This document shows, in pieces, positions 48,802-62,205 of a stretch of DNA of 64,000 bases. Below the pieces are notes generated by a model that was given only the letters and a program-made list of their open reading frames with translations, made no database searches and was not told where the DNA came from. Source of the DNA: Moniliella sp. 'wahieum' (taxonomy: Eukaryota; Basidiomycota; Moniliellomycetes; Moniliellales; Moniliellaceae); the NCBI GenBank assembly GCA_003971905.1, contig RSEE01000092.1:1-64000 (forward strand), written 5' to 3'. The position numbers and the translations under genes were made by a program. How positions within the stretch are numbered: position 1 is the first letter of the stretch; each line of letters begins with the position of its first letter.

Positions 48802-49830
48802 ATGTCTCTCTCTGCCGTCGATCTGGCAAACTATCCCAGTGCGGACCTGCTGCGCGTGCTCGCTGCCCTGCTCCAGCACATTGCCCGCACCAACGACCGC
48901 CGCCGTCCCGTCAGTCCTCCAGGAGCCTCTGTCCCGCCCCCCTCGAGACCGGATCCAACTTCCTCACCCCACGCCCCAGACCATGTCGATCCCGACCCCC
49001 AAGCCGGGCTGGATTGCATCAGTGGCCCGCCGTACATGACCACCGCTGCCCGAGGTGCTCTCACAACCGTCGGCAGCAACCTCTGTTTCCATGCGCGCCA
49101 CGCACCCAGCATCTCGATTGCCGACTACCTGCTGCGCATCCTCAAATACTGCCCTACCACCAACGACGTTTTTCTCTCGGTGATCATCTACCTTGATCGT
49201 ATGAGCCGTATGAGCCGGAGGGGGACAGGCACTTTTGGTCCGGCAGTGCTGAGGTTGTTCCTGTTTCCACGCCCGACCTGCCTACTTCTCTGGCTGCTTC
49301 AGACAGCCCGACCCACCCGTCTACTTTGGCCAAGCCGGAGGCTGTGTCAGCCTCGAGTGGGGCAGATTCCTTGGCACCAAGAGAGGCGGAGCCTGTCTAC
49401 CCCGGAATGAAAGGGTTTGTCATTGATTCGTACAATGTCCACCGTCTGGTCATTGCGGCTGTGACGGTGGCGAGCAAATTCTTTTCAGATGTGTTTTACA
49501 CCAACTCGCGGTACGCCAAGGTGCGTTGTTTTTCTGCTATCTTGGTGGATTGGAACTGAGTATCTGAGTACTGACGATACTGGGGGTGACGTGTAGGTGG
49601 GCGGTCTGCCAGTCGCTGAGTTGAATTCGCTAGAACTCCAGTTCCTGTTGCTCAATGACTTTAACCTCTCTATCTCCTTGGAAGAGTTCCAACGATACGC
49701 GGATCAGCTGATCCAGTTTGGCTCCGGTGCGGCTCAGGATCGGGTTCCCGTCAACGCCCTTTCGAACGTTCTTCGGCCTCTGCACCCTTGCTACACTCCC
49801 AGCATGCCCCATCGACTCCTACTCCTGCCT
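48802..49830 (+). CDS. Pho80-type cyclin (Pho85/CDK5-like partner)
   Basis: Cyclin of the Pho80/PREG1 class that pairs with a Pho85-type CDK to control phosphate and nutrient responses. The start at 48802 gives MSLSAVDLANYPSADLLRVL. After a Pro-rich insert the cyclin box begins FHARHAPSISIADYLLRILK, then YCPTTNDVFLSVIIYLDRMS (hallmark YLDR). A variable insert follows, then SYNVHRLVIAAVTVASKFFS and DVFYTNSRYAK, an intron (about 49521-49595) and VGGLPVAELNSLELQFLLLN followed by DFNLSISLEEFQRYADQL, the classical end of the box. The stop is uncertain; the downstream tail is low-complexity. A frame change lies at about 49250 within the insert. It lies between H1 and H3. Confidence 0.88.
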
Positions 49831-50116
49831 CCGCATCTTCTGACATTCGCACGCCTCATCCTCATCCTCATCCTCATCCGCACTTCGCCGTGCCCTAGGA
49901 GCCCGCCCCGTGCCCTGACATTTGACATACGCTTCCTCCCACCGCCTCCACATTTCATATCTTCAGCCCCTCTCCACACTACGGAATCAATTCGCCGGAT
50001 CTTTAAGCTTTATGTGCGGTCGGGCAACAGTAACTTAAGGAGAATGCAATGCAAACAGGGACTAGTATACAAAGGAGGTCAGCCGGGGGCTGGGGGAGGC
50101 CAAGCGATGTGCTCCT

Positions 50117-51686
<1,570 letters not shown>

Positions 51687-52898
51687 ATGTGCTCTCGGCC
51701 TCTTGGGCAGTGCTCACTGCTCGCGTGTAAATCAACCTGTGTACTATTCGCTACTATTGCTCTCGAGTGCGCTCTCCATAGGGATACACACATCGCTCCG
51801 TGTCTGATGGCGAGCCATTGTATAGCAGCAACCATGTAGGCAGACGGGCAGGTGGCTGTAGCGTAGGTTGGATCGCGTGGAGGCACCCATCTAGCTTTCA
51901 CGTCGGCCGTCTGATGGCACAAGCGGTGGGCCAACGCGCGTCAAAAATAACCACACGGGCGGCGGAAGAGCCTCGCTCCATTCGCACGGTGCGGGCGGCC
52001 ACGTCTACAGGCACGGGGGCAGTATAGCCGCAGTGCCGGTGCGTACGTAATCGGAAGTTTGAGCGCACTGCCCCCCTGCCCACGGGGCGCCGGGGTGGAC
52101 GTTCGGCCCCAGCGAGGCGGAATGGAGGGCAGTGGGGGCATCGAACGCGCGTCGCCCGCTGCGTCTGCTTGCCACCACCCCACCACCACCACCATCGCCT
52201 CCATCCAAATGGTCAGCACCCGCTCCTCCCTCTGGACCCGCTGAGGGGACGAGGCCCAGGCTCCCGCTGGTGCTTCTCCCCGCTTGTTGTGCTCGTGCGC
52301 CTGCAGCAGCTGCCTCTTGCAACGCGTCGTCTGGCCATGCGCTGTGCGCGGCCACCGCCCATGCCGGCTCAGCCCCGTCTCCGCGCCGCCGCCTGGTCGG
52401 GCAGCGCCCGTCCTCGGATTCGCTGCCTGCTCCGTAGTCTGCCTCGGCTCAACCCTCTGGGCACCTGCCCTCCCCCGCCGCTCGCTGCTCGCCACGGGCG
52501 ATTGGGGCGGTGCGTGTCGTGCGTACCGTGCAGCAGCGGGCGTCTGCCCACCCCTTCAGCATGCAACCCTCCTTCCCCCCCATCGTCCTCCTTCGGACAG
52601 GGAGGGGCTCTGCTCATGTGCTCACAGTGCACGAAGACGGTGGGCAGCGCTCCGCTGGCCTGCACGTTGCCGACTGTTAGCCGCCACTCTGCTGTCACGC
52701 CAAGCGACCTGGCCCCGCATTGCCGATGCAAGGTGGCTGCTGTGGCGCGTTGAGACGGACTCTTGCCTCTCTTCTTCGCCTGCCTACTGACTTGGACCAT
52801 CTCTCATTCTCTCTTTTCTTGTTGTGGCGTTTGCGTACCTTCTGCCCCTTCCTTTTCCTGGGGTGTTTTTGGTCTTGGGTCTACTGCTGCAGTCGTCG
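51687..52898. other. Interval between H4 and the RRM gene
   Basis: H4 3' flank, then about 1 kb without a recognised protein. The last 100 bases are strongly pyrimidine-rich and end in CTGCTGCAG eight bases before the start codon, so a 5' intron in the RRM gene's leader is likely. Confidence 0.5.
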
Positions 52899-53552
52899 AT
52901 GAACATTGACCAGCCGCTCGAAGAGATCATCAAGGCCAACCCGTCGGCCAAGCGTCGCTCGGCCAAGGGCTCGCGCAAACGCTCCTCTGCTACCCAGAAG
53001 GCAGCTGGTACTGCTGCACCCAAGGCTGCACCTGCGGCCACCAAGGGCCGTGCCTCGGCCGGCAAGCAAGTGCCACCGGCTGCCCGCCCCGCTGCTCCTA
53101 TGGGCGACAAGATCATTCTGTCCAACCTGCCCACGGATGTGACGGAGGCGCAGGTGCGGGAGCTGTTTACGTCTTCGCTGGGTCCGGTGCGCAAGGTGGC
53201 GATGAACTATCGCCAGAACGGTGTGTCGACGGGAACTTGCACGGTGATTTTCCAGCGCGCTGGAGACAGCCAGAAGGCGTACCAGCAGTACAACAACCGT
53301 CTGATTGACGGTAAGCGGCCGCTCCGGATCGAGGTTGTGGTTGACCCGAGTCGGATCCAGAACGCGCAGGCCAAGCCTGCCGCAGCCCGTAAGGCTCCCA
53401 AGGCGCGTGCCGCCCCTCCCCCAGCCCCGGCGGCCCCCAAGACGCGTACTCGTGCCGTTCGTGCGGCGCGGCCGAAGAAGACGCTGGAGGACTTGGATGC
53501 CGAGATGGAAGACTACACCAAGGCTGGTGCCGACGCTGCTCCGGCTGCGTAA
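52899..53552 (+). CDS. Yra1/ALYREF-type mRNA export RRM protein
   Basis: REF/Aly adaptor that couples mRNA maturation to export by binding RNA and the export receptor in the nucleus. The start at 52899 gives MNIDQPLEEIIKANPSAKRR, close to the conserved N-box (LDxSLDDIIxxN). A basic Ala/Lys-rich linker leads to a single RRM: KIILSNLPTDVTEAQVRELF (RNP2), GPVRKVAMNYRQNG, STGTCTVIFQRAGDSQKAYQ (RNP1-like) and QYNNRLIDGKRPLRIEVVV. After a basic Ala/Arg-rich stretch, the end KKTLEDLDAEMEDYTKAG is the C-box (LDxEMxDY). Length 217 residues and one frame throughout: this gene shows no indel. The upstream frame from 52824 is probably the intron/leader. Confidence 0.9.
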   Translation: MNIDQPLEEIIKANPSAKRRSAKGSRKRSSATQKAAGTAAPKAAPAATKGRASAGKQVPPAARPAAPMGDKIILSNLPTDVTEAQVRELFTSSLGPVRKVAMNYRQNGVSTGTCTVIFQRAGDSQKAYQQYNNRLIDGKRPLRIEVVVDPSRIQNAQAKPAAARKAPKARAAPPPAPAAPKTRTRAVRAARPKKTLEDLDAEMEDYTKAGADAAPAA

Positions 53553-54242
53553 CTCTATGGGGCTAGTCTTGTGTTGTTTCTTTCACCCTCTACCGCTCTC
53601 GTCTCTCTTAAGATCCAATCCGTTTCTAGCGCAATCATTCTGGTTTTCTTTGGTGCATAATTCGTAGACCAGTCGAGTCGAGTTCAAGGTATCGTTTGTA
53701 TGCCTGGATGGGTAGGAGCGCAGAACAAGGACGAGTCTAGATAACCACGATCATTCGATCGTATCACCTCTGGGACCAACAGAATAAGGCCAACAAGAGC
53801 AGAAGAAAAAGCAAACATGAACGTGAACGTCCTGTCCGAGGAAGTGGAAAGTAGGACGAGGAGTTGAGTTGCGCCCAACAGGGCAGAGCATTCAAGACAG
53901 ACCAATCATACTCATCCCTTCCTGCACTTCCTCCTCTTGTCCGTCTTCCGGGTGCCGGTGGGACCACGGTCCTAACCGGCCCGAAGCCGAAGACGCGCTC
54001 GGGGAAAAAACCTGATGGTTCACGCCCAAACTTAATCCTACCGCGCCCGAACCGTACCCGGGCCCCCCACCCAGCCAGCGGGGTGGAGGCTAGCATTTTG
54101 GGAGTTCCAAGCGGTGTGGCAACTACGCCGGTAGGACCCAAGGCGGGGGAGACCATAGTTCGGGAGGTGGGTGTGGAAGGGCGAACGGAGGCGGATCCGG
54201 AGGCCGAGGCAGATCCTGAGCCGGACTCGGAACCAAGGCCCG
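53553..54242. other. Interval between RRM gene and next minus-strand gene
   Basis: 3' flank of the RRM gene to about 53680, then sequence that may contain the last exon of the uncharacterised minus-strand gene; no motif allows a decision. Confidence 0.4.
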
Positions 54243-55884
54243 TCAGGGCAGCAGCAGCAGCAGCAGCGCGGCGGCAGAGGGGGCCGTGGTGGCAGGCGAA
54301 GAGGAGCGGGACGATCTCGGGCGCGACGAAGCACGGCGCTTACTGGGTGCCCAGGAGGCGGAGCGGGTGTGAGGGAAGAAGGAGGCAACAGAGTACGGGC
54401 CGGGACTGGCAGTGCCAGTTCCCGGAGGGTAAGGGTAGATCGGGGTTCCTGTGGGCGAAGGCATCATGCCCCCGCCCACCCCCCTGTCGACAAGGTGGAA
54501 AGCGTCAAGGGGTGCATTGGGCTCACTGCCCTTCGTTTGTATACCGAGTTGGCATAGGGCTCAAAGCGGTCTTCGACCTTGCGCTTGCCAAGGCGGGTGC
54601 GCGAGCCAGGCGGCATAGGACCCATGGAAGATGGTGTGCTGCTCGGAGCCGAACCGCCACGAGGGAAAGGCAGCGGGGGAATGAGTCGGTCCCCCGGTCC
54701 GTTCTGTAAGATGGGTGTGGTAGCGCGGGAGGTGGAAGGTGTGGCTTGCATGGGGGTTGGGTCCGATGGGCTGCCAGTCGACTCCAAGTCCTGCACTGCG
54801 CCCAACGACGAAGGGGCAAAAGGACGTTTGGGCGGGAAGACAGTGCCGGGGCTTGCACTCAGGTTGTGGTCCCGATGGGCAAGACGTGGAGAGGGTCGCA
54901 GAGGGACGACGGTGGTCGCGGAACTCGGTCCAGATGGCCTCGGTCGAGGTAGGACGGGCCAAGGAACGGGGAGGAGCCACAGTGCTGCCTGTCTCGTCCA
55001 AGTCCATGTCCAATTCCATGTCCATCATGTCCACCTCGGTATCCAGTTCGCGCGGAGCCCATACGGCATCGGGTACCTCGTCGCCGGAACTCTGGTCGCT
55101 GTCCACATCCACTCCGAACCGGAGCGTGTCGAGCGGGTCGGCTTCCTCGTCGTCCTGTTCCTCCCACGTCCGTTGCCGTACCCTTGCCCCACCGGCGCAG
55201 GGTTGAGCCAAAAGGAGGACGCTGGCCCAGCGACAAAGACGGAGGCAGCACAAAGCCCAGCACTTTGCCCCGGAGGAGAACGGGTGCTCAGAGTTGGAGG
55301 AAGCGAGACGCCGCTCCCGGCTCAGCCGCGCCTCCGAGGCCACCTCGGCTGAAAAAGGGTGCGACTCCTCTTGGAGCGACGCAGCAGCCACACGCAGGAT
55401 GGACTTGTCGCGGGAAGGGGCCTGCGGGACCACAAGACAGACACCATGCGTCAGCGGCCAACACACGGCAAGCACGACCAAGGGCGACGCACCAAGCCGG
55501 CCCGATGGATGCACGCCGTTCGGCGGCGCTGGCGGTGTGGGCACCGAGGGCGACGGGCTGGAGCGGAGGAAGAGCGCGCGGAGGAAGAAGCCCGCGCACA
55601 TACGATCGCCGCGCCATCTGCGGACTGGTGCGACCGACGCTGGCCGGGCGGGGCCAGGGACGCTGCGGGGGCGCTCGCCGCTCTGCTCGGCGGTCACGCT
55701 CTGGCCCAGCGCCGATGGCCGGCGGCGGGCCCTGGCCAGCGGGGTGGGCGTGGGGCCGGATGGCCACGGCGTCGGGGGCGAGCGGCGGTGCCGATGCCCG
55801 CGGAGGGCCGCGGCTTGGGGCTGGACGGACGCGACATGCGGGGGAGGAAGAGGTGGGGTGGGGTGTGGGTGGCGGTTCAGCCAC
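54243..55884 (-). CDS. Uncharacterised acidic/low-complexity protein with KRK...KRRAVSP motif
   Basis: Not recognised as a named family. On the minus strand an acidic central part (EEADPLDTLRFGVDVDSDQS, then DTEVDMMDMELDMDLDETGS) is followed by a conserved-looking basic motif RLGKRKVEDRFEPYANSVYK and RRAVSPMHP, then a Ser/Pro/Tyr-rich end (TPIYPYPPGTGTASPGPYSV) and a Ser/Arg stretch. Acidic patches plus a basic KRK...KRR island suggest a nuclear regulator; this is inference only. The pieces lie in at least three frames, and the N-terminal part (55.3-55.9 kb) is open in several frames because of GC richness, so the start is not known. It is transcribed away from the Cdc50 gene at 56154. Confidence 0.45.
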
Positions 55885-56153
55885 GCCGGTTCGATGGCCA
55901 GGTGGGGGTGAAATATGAAATGGGGAGGTGTTGCTGCTTCACGGGTGGCTCCGCCGCGCTTGGGGGCTTCCATCCCCTTGGCCGCGGCCGCCATCGCCAT
56001 CGCCACCGCCACCGCCGCCCGCCACCACCACCGCCACCGCATGGGGCTCTTCCGCCGCCGCGCCTGCTGCAGGCAGCAGCAGCCACAACAGCAGCGGGTC
56101 TGAGCTGAAAATACCCGAGCACATCCACCCCACGCACAGCACACGCGCCTCAG

Positions 56154-57379
56154 ATGCCCAGCACTCCCGCCCCGCCCAGCCAGTACGTCTTCCCCCGGCC
56201 TGGTCTTCTGCCGCCGCTGCTATGCGCTGACACGCTGACCCACGCGTGCAGACACTGCATTCAAACACAGCGTCTCAAGGCATGGCAGCCGCTTCTCACG
56301 CCACGCACTGTTCTGCCCATCTTTTCCTTGTAGCCATCATCTTTGCTCCGATTGGGGCGGTGCTGCTCTACTATGCCGAGCAAGTCTCGCAGTTTACCAT
56401 CGACTACACTGACTGCGCCACACGCGCAGCACCACTGGCTCGCCCATCGCCATGCCCAAGTCGCAATACACCCTTCCACCTCCACAACACCCGCACCGCG
56501 GGCTGGAACCCGCCGGCGTGGGCGTGGTGGACGATGCGAATGCGCCTGAAGGCAAGGCTGCCAATCGACGTTGAGCTTACCAGAGCAGCTGCCAGCGCCC
56601 ATCTCTTCTACTACCCCGCCTGACCAACTACTACCAGAACCACCGGAGGTATGTCAAGTCTCTCGACCTGACCAGCTTGCTGGGCACAACCGACCGCCGA
56701 GCACCTGGACTCGGCCCATGGCTCGTGCCATCCGGTCGCGACCCAACAAGTGGACCAGGGCAACGATACGCGGGTTCAACTACCCATCTGGCCTTGTGGG
56801 CTGATGCCAACAGCATCTTCAACGATACGTTTCAATCGCCCATCTTGCTTAATGCGCTTGGCGGGCAGCAGAACCAGACGTACACCATGAGCGAGACAGG
56901 CATTGCCTGGCCAGGCGACATGAACAAGTACGGTGCGCCCCCTTATACAGCCGATGGGTGTGTGCCGCCGCCGTGGTGGCAAGGGAGCAAGGGGCCCTAT
57001 GGCTATCCAACGTCCTACACCCCAGACTCGCTCTTTGACCCGCGCAAGGACGAGCACTTTGCCGTCTGGATGCTCACCGCTGGCTGCCTACGTTCCGTAA
57101 GCTCTACATGCGCCAAGACAAAACAACATGGCCGCCGGCACGTACGTATCATTATCCATACAATTACCCCGTCTCCATCTTCAGGGTCGGAAAGCGATTG
57201 TGATTTCCACCGAATCCTGGACGGGCGGACGCAACTCGGTGATTGGGATTACCTACCTCGTCGTGGCTGGCTGCTGCGTCCTATTGGGAATCGTCTTTAC
57301 CGCTCGCCACCTCATCAAGCCCCGTCGGATGGGGGACATGTCCTACCTCAGCTGGAACCAAGCGTCCCATACTCAATAG
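56154..57379 (+). CDS. Cdc50/Lem3-family P4-ATPase (flippase) subunit
   Basis: Non-catalytic beta subunit needed for ER exit and activity of phospholipid flippases. The start at 56154 gives [10 protein letters not shown], then an intron (GTACGT at about 56184 to GCAG at about 56250). The first membrane helix follows [17 protein letters not shown] as [40 protein letters not shown] is the family signature, followed by [41 protein letters not shown] and [14 protein letters not shown]-like text. [20 protein letters not shown] leads into the second helix ([20 protein letters not shown]) and the tail [15 protein letters not shown], stop at 57377-57379. Frame shifts at about 56420, 56580 and 57090 separate these blocks; a small intron (GTACGT...TTCAG, 57140-57183) is likely in the last. 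Confidence 0.9.
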
Positions 57380-60085
57380 GTCGTCGATGGTGCCAAACCA
57401 ACGCGGACGAGCAGCATCCAATAAAGCCCTTGACCAATTACTTGCAGACCTTTGCCGGGCATATATTACGGAAGATGAGAAGGTAGAAATGGGTGTATAG
57501 AAGGGAAACTGAGCATGAGGAGAGATGGCAAACCCATTGCAGCTCATTGATGTACATCTGTTCCCACAGCCTCAGCCTGGAGTCCATTGCACTCCCTAAC
57601 CCTCCGCAATGGCTAGACACACACAATACGAATTAATAAGAACCCCTTGCAACTGTTGTGACGAGGAGATACCTTCCGTTGCGCTTTTGTGTTTGCTTCT
57701 CGCTTCTTTCTTCTCTCCACGATGGGCACCGCTTCCAACTCGGCACTTCGCCCACCTCCGTGTTCGCGATCAGCTGCATATATAATTCTCTCAGTCAGCT
57801 GGGCCATCTGGTCACGGCCAGTTGGTCGCGGCGGCACAATACAGCCACAGTGATGTCACCTTCCATTATGTCTGCAACACGAACCTGAAGGATACGAAGG
57901 GATATGGCACCCCATCGTTTGATCTTCATTCCACCATGTTTGAGGGGAGACAGAAGGGGGACGGCAGAACCCATATGTGTGTTTCTACTTGAGTTACATG
58001 TCCTATACAATGATTATTTCTTCTTATAGCACTCACTCAACTGATCCTCGTTGACTGTCGACATCACATGTCAAGGTCGTGCCTCCCACCCTTCTTGTCC
58101 TGTCCTGTGGACATTCAGCAGTCCGACCCAAACCTCAAGAGGGAGAAGCCTCTTGCCGCATATTCCTCCGCTTCACTTCCAACATCAATTCATCCCCGGG
58201 CTGTCATAATAAAAAAGTGGTGTGCTAGTTCACGGTCCATTAGATGTACTCTGACGATGACCAAAGCAATGTCTAGCTTATGTGTCGCACTCACCTGGCA
58301 TGCCAATTCGAGGGGGTTTCGCTGCGTGACCTCTCCTCTCGTTCAAGAGCAATAGCCTGGCCTTCAGCGGCTATATCTTACATGGTGCCCGCTCGGTCGA
58401 GAATCCACACGGGTGGCACGAGCAAGTACGACCAGCGCTGTGGGACAGAACAAGGCGGCGTCTGTCCCAGCTATGTACGCTTTTGGAGTCTGTGTTGGGT
58501 CGACCGTAAAGGGCATGGCCAAGCAAAACAGACTGTATACAATTGCCACCGAACGATGGCCGAGAAAGAATCCGAGAATGCGGCACGGGGAGTGAGGACG
58601 TCACTCAACGGATGCCTGAACTTCGGGTAAAAAGGTCTTTATTGACGCCCATTTGTCAGGAGGAATCGCATTTCTCTTCTGGTAGATGACTCTCGATCGT
58701 GGTGGTCGTGTGCATCAAATCGACTTGGATTCGGCCCACAATGAAGGAACACCCTCGTCGGCCTGTGCTCGCACAGCATGTGAGCACGCTCAGCTCAGAA
58801 TGAGCGCTGAGGCTCAGCCGCCGCTCATTTTCGACAAATTCGCACAAGTGAGGACAACCGCAAGGGCATCGTCTCTTCCACGTCCAGTAAAGGCATTAAG
58901 AACGTGTCCGAGGTATGCCTGTCAAACGTCAAACGTTCTCCGGATAATGCATCGTTGTTTAACGTGATCGATGATCGAGCCCCACCCACACACTGCGAGA
59001 TCGATGCGATCCGGGGGGGTTGTCTATTCCTGTGCCTATTCGGCGGCCACGCGTGTGGAGGCGTGGCCTGTGGGGCCAAAGCCGCGCTAGTGCGTATGTT
59101 TCGGTGGGAAGTGAGTTTAGCGCGCTTGCATGTCACAGCCTCGAGGCTCAAGAAGCTGGGGTAACCGGTAGGCGCTAAACGCCAACTATAGCCGCCATGA
59201 TTTTGGCAGTGTCCTTGGGCTGGGGGAAGATGTGGAGAATCACTGGGGCCGGCACTGCACCGCACTCTAGCCTAAAACAATAAAGCGCTCTAAAAAGCCC
59301 ACTGCGGGTGCTTCAGTTTCACCGATTGCCGATCACGCCTCTGCTGCATTGCCCTCCGACGGGGTCCACGCTGCCTCCGTCTGAGATGTGCTGTGCAGTC
59401 CAGGGCAACACGGGTCTTCCAGCTTCCCGTTGGGGTACAGGCTGTGGGTACTGGGCTGGGGTGGATACTTCCCTATTGAGGACGAGTGCTACATGGTACG
59501 GGCGACAGTGGGTTAAGCCGATGCATCTTCTGTTGGGCCCCTCCTGCCTCCCTTGCCTGGGCCGGGTTGGGGGGGAGTGTGTATGGTTTGAGATGTGCGG
59601 CGCGCAGCTGCCAGCCACACAGTATTCTATAGTGTTCGATAGGCACAACCAACACAAAGGAGGTTAATGAGGAGGATGTCAACCTCAAAGAAACGTGTGA
59701 CTAATAGAGCAACCATCGGCCAGTGCCAGGGCCTACCAGAGCCCCGCAAGTACCCGGTGCCACCAGTCTTACCCATTTGCCACAAGACAGATCGAAGATA
59801 TTCACACCGAACTCCGGTGACCGGTGAGCTCACTGCCACGGTGTCAGTCACTTGCAGCAGCTTCCCGCTGCCATATGGAGGCCTTTTTTCCCATCTCCGA
59901 TCTCTCATGTGTTTCTCAGCTTTTGCGACCCAGTATGGCCCAAGGCGGGTGGGCCACTTAGCCCGGTCCCTGACCTCAGGCCTCAGGGCTTCAGGCCCTC
60001 AAGCTCAAGCTTGACCTCAAGCCTCAAGCCTTAAGATCTCAACCTGCCTCAACATCAAGCCAGAGGCGAAAAAGCCAGGCCCCAA
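57380..60085. other. Gene-poor interval before the LINE
   Basis: About 2.7 kb without a secure gene. On the minus strand around 58364-58604 two frames are hydrophobic and might be a decayed transporter segment, but nothing diagnostic is present. CTCAAGC/CCTCAGG repeats fill 59975-60040, directly before the LINE. Confidence 0.45.
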
Positions 60086-62205
60086 AGGTCACATGAAAAG
60101 CAAAATTGTAGAGTCAACGTACTCTACCAAGCTCCTGTTGGCCTCCCGCCTTACCCCCCTGGAGAAGGCATCGGGAGGTATCCGCCCCATCGCCTGTGGG
60201 GAGCTGATCTACGCCTGTGCGCCAAGGCCATCGCTCGAGCGATCAAACCCAACAGCTGGCTTCTCCCCACCCAGCTGGGAGTAGCATCGCAAAACGGGGT
60301 GGAGCCTATCGTGCGGATGGTCGAGCGCATGACAGCGCCAGGCGGGGAGAACGATGCGGAAATGGGCGACTTCAGCCACGTCGCCATGCTCGACTTTACC
60401 AACGCGTTCAACACTGTGCGCCGTCGCACACTCGCCAAGGCGCTCCATGCCTACGCCCCCCACCTCCTCACCTTGGGCCGGTGGATCTATGGTTCCCCCA
60501 CCCAGCTTTGGGTTGCGTCGGGCGGAAATGAGACCAGCGTCCTGTCGGCAGAGGGCGTGCGGCAGGGCGACCCCCTCGCCCCCTTTTTCTTCTCCATCGC
60601 AGTGCGGCCCACGCTAGAGAAGTTGAGCATTGCTCTGCCGCCGGGGCACCTGGTGATGGCATACCTGGACGACATTACCATTTTCGGTCCAGAGCCAGGC
60701 ATTACCGGCCAAGCTGCGGAGATTTTGGAAGACGACGCGTCAGGCCTCAAGCTCAACCTGCGCAAGTGCGTCGAGCGGGACCGGGACCAGATCCGGGAGG
60801 ATGGTCTGCAGGTTCTGGGCACTTGTGGGAGGGGGGTAGACTGTCGTCGATCGTGGCTCCGGGCCCAACTGGCCAGTCTGAGGGAGAACATGCCTAAGTT
60901 TGATGGCATCACCCGCCAGGGACCCTCTTACTATGGCGGCTCAGCACTCAGACCAAGCTGCGCCACCTGCTCCGCACCATGCAGATGGAAGGAGAGCTAG
61001 ACGAAGTGCTGGCCGAGATCGATGCCTTCATCTGTACGGAGTTCAGACGGATCCGGGGCGACGAGGATCCCCAAGGTGCCAAGGACGACCACTTCGACAT
61101 GCTCATGAGCCTGCCTCTCCGGCTAGGAGGATGCGGCAGCCCGCTTTACTCGTATATCGCGCCCCACGCCCGTGCCGCGGCCAACGAGGTCAACGACTAT
61201 CTTATTACCACTTATGTTGACCGTTCGGGACCGCAAACGGCAGAGGCCAACGCATTTACGAAGCAACGCCAGCGCTGCCGCGAGATGTGGGAGAAAAGTC
61301 GACAGGAGCTGCTCCAGAAGCTGGACGCTGCGATGGTCGTCACGTGGTTGAGCACAGCAACCCGCTGAGCCACAATGGCTCTCCGCCATTCCGTCCGTCC
61401 CATACCTCAGGCTCTCCGACCAGCAGGTCCAGGTTGGTCTCCAGCTCCGCACGCTGTGCCGCACCACGCGCAGCATGTGCAAGTGCGGTGTCATGTCCTC
61501 GCTGGAGCACATCATGTATTGCACTCGCTCCCAGGCCAAGTTTGGAGCGTTGCATGACGCAGTGCGGGAGCCCATTCTCCAGCTCCTACGCTCCATTCCC
61601 GACACCCATGTCCACAACGAACCAATGGTGGAGGACGAGGATGGCCGGAGACAGAGGACACAGCGCACTGACTACCGCGTGATGGACCCGGAGCACTGGG
61701 AGGATCAGGAATGGAGGTCGACCACACGCTGCGCGACACGGGATCACTGGCAGCGCAGAGCGCGTTCCGGAGGGTGGTGCACGCGAGCACCGCAACCCCC
61801 TTGGAACGCCGGGAGAAGGAGCTGCTTCGGATGCTTGAACAAGCAGAATGCGAGAAGAACGCCAAGTACCAGGGACGCACTCAAGAGACGTTTTCCCCCT
61901 GGTTTTGACGACGCGAGGATACTACGGCGCCAAGACGGCGAGCAAGTTGTTTGCGCATTGGAAGGAGTTGGCTACTAAGTCTCAGTGGAAATGGTTCCTC
62001 GCTCGGATGTCAACCACGTTCCTCCGTGTCCATACGCGCTTCCTAGGGTACGGGACCGGATGGCATGAGCCGGAGGGTCCTGATATCCTGGCGATCCCCT
62101 GGTTCCTTGACCCTGGTGGCGCCCCTAAGTAACCCCGCAAGATGAACGGTTAGGTTTAGACGTAGCGTTCCCCTGTCCCAGCCTTCTTAAGTCTGCCAAT
62201 GAAAT
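60086..62205 (+). mobile_element. 5'-truncated LINE (non-LTR retrotransposon), endonuclease of restriction-like type
   Basis: The reverse transcriptase is clear: LTPLEKASGGIRPIACGELI (finger), VASQNGVEPIVRMVERM, VAMLDFTNAFNTVRRRTLAK (first catalytic Asp), SAEGVRQGDPLAPFFFSIAV and VMAYLDDITIFGPEPG (YLDD). Downstream LCRTTRSMCKCG...SLEHIMYCTR is a C-x-C...H-x(4)-C finger, then DYRV...VDHTLRDT and ECEKNAKYQGRTQETFSPW, arranged like the C-terminal restriction-like endonuclease of early-branching LINEs. The last residues are IPWFLDPGGAPK. A conserved 3' UTR (to about 62205) is shared with 14008-14083. No ORF1 or N-terminal half is present. The coding part is split over at least five frames (changes near 60230, 60940, 61370, 61700 and 61900), by decay or by the indel errors seen in host genes. 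RNase H was not seen. Confidence 0.88.

Noticed and set aside
54561-56144. A single 527-residue protein from the longest minus-strand frame
   Set aside because: The first 150 residues overlap the Cdc50 promoter and are Cys/Arg/His-rich shadow sequence; only the acidic and KRK...KRR parts look protein-like.
58364-58604. MFS transporter fragment on the minus strand
   Set aside because: Two hydrophobic frames overlap but no MFS signature (such as GxLaDrxGRR) is present.
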